A stretch of 64,000 bases of DNA from an uncultured Bacteroidota bacterium (GTDB lineage: Bacteria; Bacteroidota; Bacteroidia; Flavobacteriales; Flavobacteriaceae), in contig CACLQG010000004.1 of the NCBI GenBank assembly GCA_902609035.1, positions 1 through 64,000 on the forward strand, read 5' to 3'. Shown in pieces: positions 54,799 through 63,610 of the stretch (positions are counted from its first letter, which is position 1; each line of letters begins with the position of its first letter). Position numbers and translations under genes: made by a program. A model generated the notes under the pieces. It was not told the DNA's origin. It saw nothing but the letters and a program-made list of their open reading frames with translations, and made no database searches.

Positions 54799-55308
54799 TC
54801 ATTTAAACCATGAGGCGTACTTGATGTAATTTCTGGCAATACGTTCAATTTCCCCCCTTTGCAATTCTGGACTGACGTCCTTGATTTTCTTGGCGGGAAC
54901 ACCTGCATAAACAGACCCCTCTGTGACTTTAGTGTTTTTGAGTAATAAACTACCTGCAGCAATTATACTATTGGAACCTATTATACTATCGTCCATGATA
55001 ATACTTCCCATACCTACCAAAACCCGATCATTAATTGTACAACCGTGAACGATGGCATTGTGACCAATTGAAACATCATTGCCTATTGTGGTGGAAGAAT
55101 GCTCAAAAGTTCCGTGAATCAGAGCACCATCCTGAATATTGACCCGATCACCAATCGAAATGGTATTTACATCCCCACGAACTACAGCTTGATACCAGAC
55201 TGAGCAATCGTCTCCCATGAAGACTTCACCGATTAGGGTGGCATTTTCTGTGAAAAAACAATTTTTACCGTATTGAGGGGTAAAGCCTCTTACTGTCTTG
55301 ATCAACAT
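54799..55308 (-). CDS. Gamma-class carbonic anhydrase family protein
   Basis: A 169-aa left-handed beta-helix trimer (hexapeptide repeats such as TIGNDVSIGHNAIV, VLVGMGSIIMDDSII). The three zinc-ligand His of gamma-carbonic anhydrase appear kept: His in ALIHGTFEH and the pair in IGHNAIVHG. It interconverts CO2 and bicarbonate, though many relatives (YrdA) lack proven activity. Single gene, divergent from nfu. Confidence 0.88.
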   Translation of the reverse strand: MLIKTVRGFTPQYGKNCFFTENATLIGEVFMGDDCSVWYQAVVRGDVNTISIGDRVNIQDGALIHGTFEHSSTTIGNDVSIGHNAIVHGCTINDRVLVGMGSIIMDDSIIGSNSIIAAGSLLLKNTKVTEGSVYAGVPAKKIKDVSPELQRGEIERIARNYIKYASWFK

Positions 55309-55383
55309 AATAATTATTTCAGTCTAAATTATAAAATTGATTCATAACAACCTTCTCTTAATTTTTTTCGGATTTGTTTTTGC

Positions 55384-55391
55384 TAAATTTG
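55384..55391 (+). promoter_or_regulatory. -7 promoter box before the nfu gene
   Basis: TAAATTTG, a perfect TAnnTTTG match 11 bases before the ATG at 55403. It lies inside the longer frame that starts at 55337 and argues for the shorter protein. Confidence 0.45.
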
Positions 55392-55402
55392 TAAAAAAAA
55401 GG

Positions 55403-56296
55403 ATGAAAAATATTCGCATCGTTACCAGCTGTAAAAAAGGAGCTGCCCTCGCAAAATTCAGTATTACCCCTCCACTGGATCTACCTGTTTCCAAAACTTA
55501 TATCAATATAGACCAAGCCACTGACGCTCCACTGGTAAAACAATTGTTTTACCTTCCTTTTGTAAAAAAAGTAGTTCTAGAAAACAGCACCCTTGTAGTA
55601 GAACGCTTCGATATACTGGAATGGGAAGAAGTAATAGATGAAGTAGCTGAGCAAATAGAGAACTACATTAATGAGGGTGGAGAAATACTCATTGAAGAAA
55701 AAAATACCGTAAAAGTCCCTGTCACCATATACGCGGAGAGCACCCCCAATCCTCAAGCGATGAAGTTTGTAGCCAATAAAAAAATTACAGATCAAACCCT
55801 TTCTTTTGAAAATATCGATGCCGCTCATGATTCACCGATGGCGAGGGAACTCTTTAATTTTCCTTTTGTAAAAGAGGTGTTTATGGATGAAAACTATATT
55901 TCCATATCCAAAGACGAGTCAACCCCTTGGAAGGAAGTAGTCATGGATATGCGAGAGTTCATCAAGTCCTATTTGGAGGAAGAAAAAAATATACTGGGTC
56001 CTTCTTTTATTGCCAAAGGCAATGACACGTCCACACCTGTCGATCCCAATTGGAGTGAAACCGAACAAGAAATCGTAAGAATCCTAGATGAATATGTCAA
56101 GCCTGCTGTGGCTTCCGACGGCGGAAACATCATTTTTGACTCCTATGAAGATGCTGAGAAAAGAGTTAAAGTAGTACTGCAAGGCGCATGTAGTGGTTGC
56201 CCCTCCTCTACTTTTACCCTCAAAAATGGTATTGAAAATATCTTGAAAGATATGCTTCCAGGTAAAGTCGAATGGGTGGAGGCCGTTAACGGATAA
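55403..56296 (+). CDS. Nfu/NifU-like iron-sulfur scaffold protein
   Basis: A 297-aa carrier that delivers Fe-S clusters to target proteins. Two N-terminal Nfu_N-type repeats are visible: a divergent one (residues about 1-95, ATDAPLVKQLFYLPFVKKV) and a canonical one (about 105-195, ESTPNPQAMKFVANKKI, DSPMARELFNFPFVKEVF). The C-terminal NifU domain (about 215-297) has the cluster cysteines in QGACSGCPSSTFTLKNGIE. The ATG at 55403 is chosen because a promoter box lies just before it; 55337 adds 22 hydrophobic residues. Convergent with tsaB (1 base apart). Confidence 0.9.
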   Translation: MKNIRIVTSCKKGAALAKFSITPPLDLPVSKTYINIDQATDAPLVKQLFYLPFVKKVVLENSTLVVERFDILEWEEVIDEVAEQIENYINEGGEILIEEKNTVKVPVTIYAESTPNPQAMKFVANKKITDQTLSFENIDAAHDSPMARELFNFPFVKEVFMDENYISISKDESTPWKEVVMDMREFIKSYLEEEKNILGPSFIAKGNDTSTPVDPNWSETEQEIVRILDEYVKPAVASDGGNIIFDSYEDAEKRVKVVLQGACSGCPSSTFTLKNGIENILKDMLPGKVEWVEAVNG

Positions 56297-56297
56297 T

Positions 56298-56981
56298 CTA
56301 AGGCCCTATTTTCTTGGCTGTGGTATAAAAGTCCTTGAGGTAGAAAGGCTCGAAGTAGGCCACATCTTCAAAATCCTGCGACTTAAAAGCCTGCCAAGCC
56401 AAACCGATCATTGCACGAGCAGTGGGGTATTTGAGGTCCAAACGATATTCAATATGAGACGCATTTAAGAAATGCTTACATTTTTCAGCACCCTCTCCCA
56501 TAAATATCCAAGGTACATCAGAGGAAAACTCCTTAAAACTCTCGGCTGTAATGATTTGAGAAAAAGTAGGTTTTATAATTTCCTTTTTTTGATTAAGTAC
56601 CATCGCATAAACCTCCATGCGACGGGCATCAAATTGAGGAAATAGCAGTGCTTCTTTTGGGTCTTTGTATTGCTCACATAGTATCTGAAGAGAATTGATT
56701 CCAATTAAGGGTAAGTCCAAAGCAAAACAAATGCCCTTGGCAGCAGCCACGCCAATTCTTAAACCAGTAAATGAACCTGGACCCATACTAACCGCAACAG
56801 CATCAAGATCAGCGATATTCATTTGAGCTTTTTCAAGTAACTCCTGAATAAAACCGTGTAACTGTTTACTATGACTAAAGTTATGCGAATAACACTCTTT
56901 TAAAGACAGCTGTTCACCCGATTTACTAAGCGCTACAGAACAGTTTTTAGAAGCAGTTTCAATATGCAGTATCACACTCAC
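56298..56981 (-). CDS. tsaB: tRNA threonylcarbamoyladenosine biosynthesis protein TsaB
   Basis: A non-catalytic ASKHA partner of TsaD/TsaE needed for t6A37 in ANN-decoding tRNAs. 227 aa. LHIETASKNCSVALSK, SHSKQLHGFIQELL and VSMGPGSFTGLRIGVAAAKGICF are family motifs. It is the last gene of the minus-strand run starting with SCO; it lies 25 bases downstream of the TolC gene and may be read from that transcript. Confidence 0.94.
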   Translation of the reverse strand: MSVILHIETASKNCSVALSKSGEQLSLKECYSHNFSHSKQLHGFIQELLEKAQMNIADLDAVAVSMGPGSFTGLRIGVAAAKGICFALDLPLIGINSLQILCEQYKDPKEALLFPQFDARRMEVYAMVLNQKKEIIKPTFSQIITAESFKEFSSDVPWIFMGEGAEKCKHFLNASHIEYRLDLKYPTARAMIGLAWQAFKSQDFEDVAYFEPFYLKDFYTTAKKIGP

Positions 56982-57006
56982 ACCGCAAAAATAGAAAAAT
57001 TAAGTG

Positions 57007-58431
57007 CTATAATTTTATGGAAATCCCAAAATAGAACTCCAATATTTTCAATTTAAATATATAATCATACTTGGCACGAACTACATCTGAAGCAGCCGCC
57101 TCATAACGTTGCTTAATTTGGTTAAAGTCAAAAGTATTCATGACTCCAGCTTCAAAACGATTGACGGCGTCTTCATAAGCTTTTTTACGGGCAAATTCTG
57201 TTTTTTGGGCCGCCTCATAGAATTTATAAGCCCCTTCCGCATTGTTGTAAGCTTGGTTGATCGTATTTTCTAAAGTGAGCTTTTCTTGTTCCAACTGATT
57301 CTGAGATCGCAATAAATTTAATTTGGAGCGTTCCACACTGTTTCGAACAGCATTGCCATTAAAAATGGGAATGCTCAGTCGTAAACCTATATTGTGCCCT
57401 GCATTGGTGTCGAATTGCTCTTCAAAAGGAACAGGACCAATAAGTTTATTACCCTCAACAGTTCTCAATACCGTTTCTTTACTGGAGGACACAAAGCCAA
57501 TAGGAACATCATTAAATAATCCATTGCCCGTAACGCGATCAGCATAAGATACCCTCGTATTATAGCCATAAAATGCAGTAACACTTGGTTGAAGTGCTCC
57601 CTTGGCCAAGTCAATGTCTTTTTCTGCAATTGCGACATTGGTCATCGATAGTTTGATGTCATTACGCTTGGTCAAAGCCTTTTCAAAAATATCCTTAGGT
57701 TTTTGAAAGAGTATCTGACCAAATAGGGCTTCAATATCTATAGTCACCACCTCAAAATTTTCGTAATCAGTAATCAAAAGCATTTGCGCCAGATTAATTT
57801 TAGAGAGTCTAAGATTGTTTTCAGCTTGAATCAATACCTGCTCCTGCGTAGCCATTGAAGCCTCAATTTCAAATAAATCGTATTTCACTTTCGTACCCGC
57901 ATCTATCATACTTTGAGTACGTTCTGCATCGTTTTGAGTAATCTCCAGTTGAGTCCTCTGAACCTCTAGAATTTCAATGTTAAAGAGAATTTGTAAGTAA
58001 GCATTGACAACCATTAAGCGGACATCGTCCTTCATGTCCTCCAATTGATATTCACTGGCTAAGATGGCGAGGTTAGCTCGGTACAACTGGTTTAAATTCC
58101 TCAGACCTTTGAATATATCTAAATTCAAATTGGCACCAAAAGAGGTGTACTGTGTTGTTTTATTTTCTAAAAAACCACGGGTAATGTCCTGATTGAGTCC
58201 TATATTCCAAGTGTGGTTGGCTTGTGCATTCACCGAAGGGTAAAAATTGCCTTGCGCATCTTTTTTGTTGAGTTCAGCATCTTCCAAAGAGAGTTCACTT
58301 TGCTTCACACTGATGTTCTTTTCCTCTGCCATCAAAACACACTCAATCAGAGTCATTGGTTCTGTTTGGGATTGAACTTGGACACCTAAAAGCAATAAGA
58401 TAACCGAAAGAAAGAATTGGATTGGTTTCAT
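57007..58431 (-). CDS. TolC-family outer-membrane efflux protein
   Basis: A 474-aa trimeric outer-membrane channel with a signal peptide (IQFFLSVILLLLGVQVQSQ) and two OEP repeats of long coiled helices (NLDIFKGLRNLNQLYRANLAIL; LSIPIFNGNAVRNSVERSKLNLL). It closes the exporter formed with the adaptor (6 bases upstream), two permeases and an ATPase. The substrate is unknown. Confidence 0.92.
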   Translation of the reverse strand: MKPIQFFLSVILLLLGVQVQSQTEPMTLIECVLMAEEKNISVKQSELSLEDAELNKKDAQGNFYPSVNAQANHTWNIGLNQDITRGFLENKTTQYTSFGANLNLDIFKGLRNLNQLYRANLAILASEYQLEDMKDDVRLMVVNAYLQILFNIEILEVQRTQLEITQNDAERTQSMIDAGTKVKYDLFEIEASMATQEQVLIQAENNLRLSKINLAQMLLITDYENFEVVTIDIEALFGQILFQKPKDIFEKALTKRNDIKLSMTNVAIAEKDIDLAKGALQPSVTAFYGYNTRVSYADRVTGNGLFNDVPIGFVSSSKETVLRTVEGNKLIGPVPFEEQFDTNAGHNIGLRLSIPIFNGNAVRNSVERSKLNLLRSQNQLEQEKLTLENTINQAYNNAEGAYKFYEAAQKTEFARKKAYEDAVNRFEAGVMNTFDFNQIKQRYEAAASDVVRAKYDYIFKLKILEFYFGISIKL

Positions 58432-58437
58432 AATGTA

Positions 58438-59565
58438 TTATTTATTTCCAGAATCCTCCTCATCCCCAATTTTGATAGGCTCGGTTTTATTCCAAACTTT
58501 GATTTGATCCTCTTTACTTAGTCCTTTCACAACCTCTACATTGATCCCATCAGAAATACCCAAATCAATGTTTTTTCGCTCAAATTTTCCTTTGTCATTT
58601 TTGATCTCTACATAGGGATCATTGGTGATTTTATCAAACTGTAATAAGGCCTCTGAGATACACATAACACTATCCTTTTTTTCTAATACCAATGAGGCAT
58701 TGGCACTATAGCCCGCGCGTATAAAAACAGAATTGTCCAAATAAACGTCTCCCTCTATTTTAAACTGAACTGTTCCTTGCTCTTCATTTCCCTTGGGAGC
58801 AATAAACTTTAACTCGGCGTCGAACTCCTTATCTTGAACGGCACCTAGACTTACTTTAAGTGGCATTCCTATAATCAACTTCGCCACGTCGGCCTCGTCA
58901 ACTTTACCCTCAAAAATCATTTTATTCAAATCAGCAATCGTAGCAATGGTAGTACCAGCATTGAAAGTATTACTTTCAATGACCTGATCTCCCTCTTTCA
59001 CTGGAATTTCCAAAATAGTTCCTGCTACCGTAGCCCGAATGTTGGTATTGGCAATAGAGGAACCTCCAGCAGAACCGAGCTTAATGATCTGAAGATCAGT
59101 CCTTGCATTGATTACGTTTTGTTTGGCTTGGTCAAAACTGAGTTTTGCGTTATCAAACTGCTGCTGGGAAATAATTTCCTTGTCAAAAAGAGATTGATTA
59201 CGATTAAACTCTACCTCAGCATTTTTCAATAAAATAAGAGTATTCGACAATCTTCCTTTTGCTGTGTTGAGTGATTGTTCATTAGGAACTACTTTTACCT
59301 TGGCCAATAAATCACCATTGGTTACCAAATCACCCTCCTCTACAAAGAGTTTTTCTATTATACCAGAAATTTGAGGTTTGATCTCTACCTCATCTTCAGG
59401 AATCACCGTACCAGTCACCACTGTCTTTTTTTCAATGTTTTGTGTCTTTGGGGATTGAGTTTTATACTCAAACAAAGGCTTGCTATTGGTTTTAATGAAA
59501 TAGAGCGTTGCAAAAACCGCTCCCAAAATCAGTAAACCTATGGCTAGATATTTTAAAATTTTCAT
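58438..59565 (-). CDS. HlyD/MacA-family periplasmic adaptor
   Basis: A 375-aa membrane-fusion protein. N-terminal anchor segment (LAIGLLILGAVFATLYFI), the first lipoyl half (EVEIKPQISGIIEKLFVEEGDLV), a coiled-coil hairpin, the second lipoyl half (VAGTILEIPVKEGDQVI) and beta-barrel/membrane-proximal domains. It links the MacB-type permeases to the TolC channel. Operon gene. Confidence 0.92.
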   Translation of the reverse strand: MKILKYLAIGLLILGAVFATLYFIKTNSKPLFEYKTQSPKTQNIEKKTVVTGTVIPEDEVEIKPQISGIIEKLFVEEGDLVTNGDLLAKVKVVPNEQSLNTAKGRLSNTLILLKNAEVEFNRNQSLFDKEIISQQQFDNAKLSFDQAKQNVINARTDLQIIKLGSAGGSSIANTNIRATVAGTILEIPVKEGDQVIESNTFNAGTTIATIADLNKMIFEGKVDEADVAKLIIGMPLKVSLGAVQDKEFDAELKFIAPKGNEEQGTVQFKIEGDVYLDNSVFIRAGYSANASLVLEKKDSVMCISEALLQFDKITNDPYVEIKNDKGKFERKNIDLGISDGINVEVVKGLSKEDQIKVWNKTEPIKIGDEEDSGNK

Positions 59566-59580
59566 GTTAAAAAGTTTTTA

Positions 59581-60858
59581 TTATTCTTCTCTTAGTGCGT
59601 CAATAGGTTTTATACTTACAGCCCGCTGGGCAGGGATCAATCCTATGAGTGTTCCCAATACCACCATAATGATCAAAGCACCAACAACCAACGGAATTGG
59701 AACCGTAGGGTTGGTATATGGGAAATTGGTTAAATCTTGAGTGAAAAAGTTAATAATGGCCAAAACAACTGCTCCCAAAATAATACCTACGATACCGGCA
59801 ATCAGAGTTAAAAAAATAGATTCCAATAATATCTGAACCCTCACTTCTCCTGGAGTAGCTCCAAGGGCTCTTCTTACCCCCAATTCTTTGGTTCGCTCTT
59901 TTATAGAAATCAAAAGTATATTCCCAATACCGATAACTCCAGCCAAAATGGTAGCCAGTCCAACAACTAATGATAAAAAGGTCATTCCCTTAGCAAACCC
60001 ACTGATACGTCCAAATAATTCTCCAATATTGAATGATCCAAAGGCCCTATCGTCCTCTGGAGCAACACTATGAATTTTCTTCAAGACGTCTTTAACGTTT
60101 TTTTCCACCACTAAAACATCGGCATCGTCATAGGCAGCAATGGTAAACCAACCTACCTCTTCTCCTGTATTGTATAATCTTCTGAAGGTATTAAAAGGGA
60201 TAAAAATATCGCCATCAGTTTCAAAACCTCCTCCCTCTAAGTATTTGTGTACGCCTATCACTTGAAAAAAAACGTTGTTGATTCTGATATATTTTCCTAG
60301 GGGATTTTCGTCTTCTTCAAATAACTCCTCTTGGGTTCGTTCACCGATAACGCACACCTTACGTTCATTTACCTGATCTTGATCATTGATGAATCTTCCT
60401 CCTTTATATATTTTTTTAGTAGAAATTTTGGTATAATCAGGATAGTCTCCGTAAATATTATAAGATCGAGATATTTGCTTGTGCACAACACTAGCGGGTT
60501 GACTCCCTCCAAAAACTCCCCTAGCGTTTCGTGGAGCGATGTATTGAATTTCGGGGATTTGCCTTTTTAATTCTTCTACGTTAGAGATCTTTAATTGCGG
60601 ATATCTTCCCACTTTAAAACCTTTATAAGGAACACTCGTTCTTTTAGGCCAGATAAACATAGAATTCATAGCCATATCTTCAAATTCACGGTCAAAACCG
60701 TTGTCCAAACCTTTGGCAGCACCAGATAATGTTATGTAGATAAAAATACCCCACAATACCCCAATTACTGTAATTACAGTTCGTGTTTTGTTCTTGGCAA
60801 TAGAGCCAAAAATCTCCTGCCAAGTATCGAAATCGAATATGACTTTTAGGCTATTCAT
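59581..60858 (-). CDS. MacB-type ABC transporter permease (second)
   Basis: A 425-aa permease of the FtsX/MacB class: one N-terminal membrane helix (TVITVIGVLWGIFIYITL), a periplasmic core domain (residues about 50-280) and three C-terminal helices with KERTKELGVRRALGATPGEV. Residues RAVSIKPIDALREE at the end are typical. It overlaps the upstream permease gene by 8 bases. The two permeases are similar in layout and probably form a heterodimer. Confidence 0.9.
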   Translation of the reverse strand: MNSLKVIFDFDTWQEIFGSIAKNKTRTVITVIGVLWGIFIYITLSGAAKGLDNGFDREFEDMAMNSMFIWPKRTSVPYKGFKVGRYPQLKISNVEELKRQIPEIQYIAPRNARGVFGGSQPASVVHKQISRSYNIYGDYPDYTKISTKKIYKGGRFINDQDQVNERKVCVIGERTQEELFEEDENPLGKYIRINNVFFQVIGVHKYLEGGGFETDGDIFIPFNTFRRLYNTGEEVGWFTIAAYDDADVLVVEKNVKDVLKKIHSVAPEDDRAFGSFNIGELFGRISGFAKGMTFLSLVVGLATILAGVIGIGNILLISIKERTKELGVRRALGATPGEVRVQILLESIFLTLIAGIVGIILGAVVLAIINFFTQDLTNFPYTNPTVPIPLVVGALIIMVVLGTLIGLIPAQRAVSIKPIDALREE

Positions 60859-62092
60859 CTCTCAAGGCTACAATAGGTTTAATATGGGCGGCCCTTTCGG
60901 CGGGCAGATAACCCGCAATAGCACCAAATAGGATCAGTAAAATAGTTGATACTATTGCAGTAGTATTGTCTATGTAAGGGTCCTGAATGAAAAATTCTTC
61001 TAAATGGTCTCCAATATTACTCAATAAGGCAATTCCACAAATCATTCCTAAAATACCAGAGAGTGTTGTAATAAAAATGGATTCCTGTAATACCATTCCT
61101 ATTACACTCCTTGGAGTAGCGCCCAGCGCTTTTCTAATCCCCAATTCTTTGGTGCGTTCTTTCACAACAAAAACCATAATATTTGATATACCTATGATCC
61201 CTGCAATCAGTGTGCCCAAACCCACAAAGGCAACGATCATTTGAAGTACACTGGCAAATTGTTGATTTTTCCTCATTTGATCGGCTACATTTCTAATTCT
61301 AATTCCATTGTTGTCTCTAGGATTTATGTCTTTTTTCTTTTTTAAAAAAAGACGCAATTGTTTCTCGAAAATAATAGCACTGGCATAGCCCAACTCAGGG
61401 CGATAACTCACAATAATAGAATTTATTTTATCGTTGTTTTTTTCGATTAGTTGTCTGGTAGTGTAAGGCATATAAATCAGTCGTTCCTCCCTGTCACCAC
61501 TTTGATCTTGAAAGACACCAACAACCTTAAAAGCGCTCGTACCCATTTCTAAATATTTTCCAATTGGATCTTCATCTTTGAAAAGGTCTTTCGCGACTAA
61601 ACGTCCTATTACTATATTTTTAGTTTTATTAATTATATCATTTTCATTGATGAAACGACCCTCCATAATAATAGTTTTTTCTATGTATTGATGCTCGGGA
61701 GCAACAGCCCTAGAAGAATAGTTGTCAGATTCTCCCTTATATCTTACCCTTGTACTTTTGTTAATTCTTGGGGTAATGCCCACTACGAAAAAGTTAAAAT
61801 TGTCTTTGATATCTTTCAGGTCACTATTTTCAAATTCAATTCTACGATTGGCTTTAAAGCCTCTGTAAGGTTTAGATGTTCTTCCCGGGTAAACCCAAAG
61901 AGTGTTAGTTGAATCGTCTAAGAAGAATTGTTTGAAGCTATTTTTTAACCCATTGCCAAAGCCAAATAAAACAATGAAAATAAAAATCCCTAAGGCTACC
62001 GTAAACCCAGAAAGGATCGTCCTCAATTTATTTTTTCGGATGGTTTCAAGTATTTCTTGCCAACGGTCTCTATTAAACATGGTTGTTAACAA
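60851..62092 (-). CDS. MacB-type ABC transporter permease (first)
   Basis: A 413-aa paralogue of the following gene. N-terminal helix LRTILSGFTVALGIFIFIVLFG, periplasmic core, and C-terminal part with KERTKELGIRKALGATPRSVIGM and YLPAERAAHIKPIVALRDE. It overlaps the ATPase gene by 20 bases. A gene pair of permeases with one ATPase is the common Bacteroidota layout. Confidence 0.9.
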   Translation of the reverse strand: MLTTMFNRDRWQEILETIRKNKLRTILSGFTVALGIFIFIVLFGFGNGLKNSFKQFFLDDSTNTLWVYPGRTSKPYRGFKANRRIEFENSDLKDIKDNFNFFVVGITPRINKSTRVRYKGESDNYSSRAVAPEHQYIEKTIIMEGRFINENDIINKTKNIVIGRLVAKDLFKDEDPIGKYLEMGTSAFKVVGVFQDQSGDREERLIYMPYTTRQLIEKNNDKINSIIVSYRPELGYASAIIFEKQLRLFLKKKKDINPRDNNGIRIRNVADQMRKNQQFASVLQMIVAFVGLGTLIAGIIGISNIMVFVVKERTKELGIRKALGATPRSVIGMVLQESIFITTLSGILGMICGIALLSNIGDHLEEFFIQDPYIDNTTAIVSTILLILFGAIAGYLPAERAAHIKPIVALRDE

Positions 62093-62774
62093 TAACTTGT
62101 TTTACTTTTTGATCTTCTATAATTAGGCCATCTTTTAATTTCACGACTCTTTTACACATCCTTGCAATATCCAATTCATGGGTAACAACCAATATGGTCT
62201 TACCTGTATTGTTGATCTGCTGTATCAAACCCATTACCTCTTTGGATGTTTTAGAATCTAAGGCTCCAGTAGGTTCATCCGCCAAGAGGACCTTAGGCTG
62301 TGAGGCCATTGCTCGGGCAATGGCTACCCTTTGTTTTTGTCCACCAGAAAGCTCGCTGGGTAAATGCGTCGCCCATTCCTTTAAACCCACTTTATCTAGA
62401 TATTCAAGAGCTTTTTGTTGTCGGGGTTTTCTTCCTAAACCTTGGTAATAAAGAGGGAGCGCAACATTCTCCATGGCATTTTTATAGTTAATAAGATTAA
62501 AGGATTGAAATACGAATCCCAAAAACTGATTGCGGTATTTTGCAGCAGTGGTTTCAGTCAAATCTTTGATCAAAACATTGTCTAACCTATAGGCTCCTTT
62601 ATCGGCTAAATCAAGCATACCCAATATGTTGAGCAAGGTAGATTTTCCAGATCCCGATGAGCCCATAATGGCGACCAACTCTCCTTCTTCAACAGTCAAA
62701 TCAATCCCTTTTAGGACGTGTAAAGAACTATCCCCCATTTTGTATGACTTGTGGAGATTTTTGATACTGATCAT
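62073..62774 (-). CDS. MacB/LolD-type ABC transporter ATPase
   Basis: A 233-aa ATPase. Walker A GSSGSGKSTLLN, Q-loop region GFVFQSFNLI, signature LSGGQKQRVAIARAMA, Walker B VLLADEPTGALD and the H-loop VVTHELDIA. It energises the tripartite exporter with the two permeases. The first gene of that set; 80 bases separate it from the small CxxC gene upstream. Confidence 0.95.
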   Translation of the reverse strand: MISIKNLHKSYKMGDSSLHVLKGIDLTVEEGELVAIMGSSGSGKSTLLNILGMLDLADKGAYRLDNVLIKDLTETTAAKYRNQFLGFVFQSFNLINYKNAMENVALPLYYQGLGRKPRQQKALEYLDKVGLKEWATHLPSELSGGQKQRVAIARAMASQPKVLLADEPTGALDSKTSKEVMGLIQQINNTGKTILVVTHELDIARMCKRVVKLKDGLIIEDQKVKQVIVNNHV

Positions 62775-62855
62775 GGTTGATAATTTTTTTTTGAATTCAA
62801 TTTAATCATTCCAAAACTCTGAACGTTTAAAAAAAAATTGCAATACCTTAAGCTG

Positions 62856-63062
62856 TTATTTTTTAAGAATTTTAAAAACTTGGTAACCTACAAATCCAAC
62901 AAGCAAGTAAGGAATTGCCATCAAATAAATGATACCATTATTGATGCCTTTTGCACTTTCTAAGGCCTCTCCCGACTCCAATACCGCTCTACACATCGAG
63001 CATTGGGCAGAAGATTCTGCCATCATAAAAACAATCAACACGAAAGTTATTAAAATACGCAT
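62856..63062 (-). CDS. Small membrane protein with CxxC motif
   Basis: A 68-aa exported protein: a signal peptide (ILITFVLIVFMMAESSAQ), then CSMC, an AxxESGEAL helix and one C-terminal membrane helix (GIIYLMAIPYLLVGFVGYQVF). The mature protein starts with a CxxC pair that could bind copper or act in thiol chemistry. It lies 3 bases after the DUF420 gene and behind the SCO1 gene, both linked to cytochrome oxidase assembly. It is conserved at this place in flavobacteria as far as I recall; its role is unknown. Confidence 0.7.
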   Translation of the reverse strand: MRILITFVLIVFMMAESSAQCSMCRAVLESGEALESAKGINNGIIYLMAIPYLLVGFVGYQVFKILKK

Positions 63063-63065
63063 GGG

Positions 63066-63599
63066 CTAATAATATGGTGCTATCATTAAATAAACTGTCA
63101 CTCCCGTAACAGCAATATACAACCAAATGGGAAAGGTAATTACAGATATTTTTTTATGATCTGCAAACCTTTTAGAAATGGCCCTAACGTAGGTTACTAA
63201 TACCATGGGTATTATACCAATAGAAAGAAGAATATGTGAAATCAGGATAAAATAATAAACGTATTTCACAAGACCTTCCCCCCCAAAAGGAGTAGGATCA
63301 GAGGTCATGTGATAGGCTACATACATAACTAGAAAAACCAAGGATAAGGCAATAGCCGTTTTCATTAGCGACTCGTGTAGTTTTATTTTTTTTTTGCGAA
63401 TAGCGATATAAGCTGCTATTAAAATAATAGCAGTCACTGCGTTAATCGCTGCATAAATAGGAGGTAAGAAATTTAGAGGTGCAACATTGGGCAATCTAAT
63501 AGTAAAAAGAATGGCAACAATCACAGGGATTAAAATGGAGACTAGTGTGATAAGCTTATTATACTTCTTAGTGGGGATATTTGCACTTTGCTGATTCAT
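63066..63599 (-). CDS. DUF420 family membrane protein
   Basis: A 177-aa protein with about five membrane segments. The His-containing YVAYHMTSDPTPFGGEG and ISHILLSIGIIPMVLVTYVRA segments are characteristic of DUF420 and could ligate heme or copper. It sits 11 bases downstream of the SCO gene, the usual neighbourhood of cytochrome oxidase assembly. Function not established. Confidence 0.82.
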   Translation of the reverse strand: MNQQSANIPTKKYNKLITLVSILIPVIVAILFTIRLPNVAPLNFLPPIYAAINAVTAIILIAAYIAIRKKKIKLHESLMKTAIALSLVFLVMYVAYHMTSDPTPFGGEGLVKYVYYFILISHILLSIGIIPMVLVTYVRAISKRFADHKKISVITFPIWLYIAVTGVTVYLMIAPYY

Positions 63600-63610
63600 T
63601 TCACTATGTT

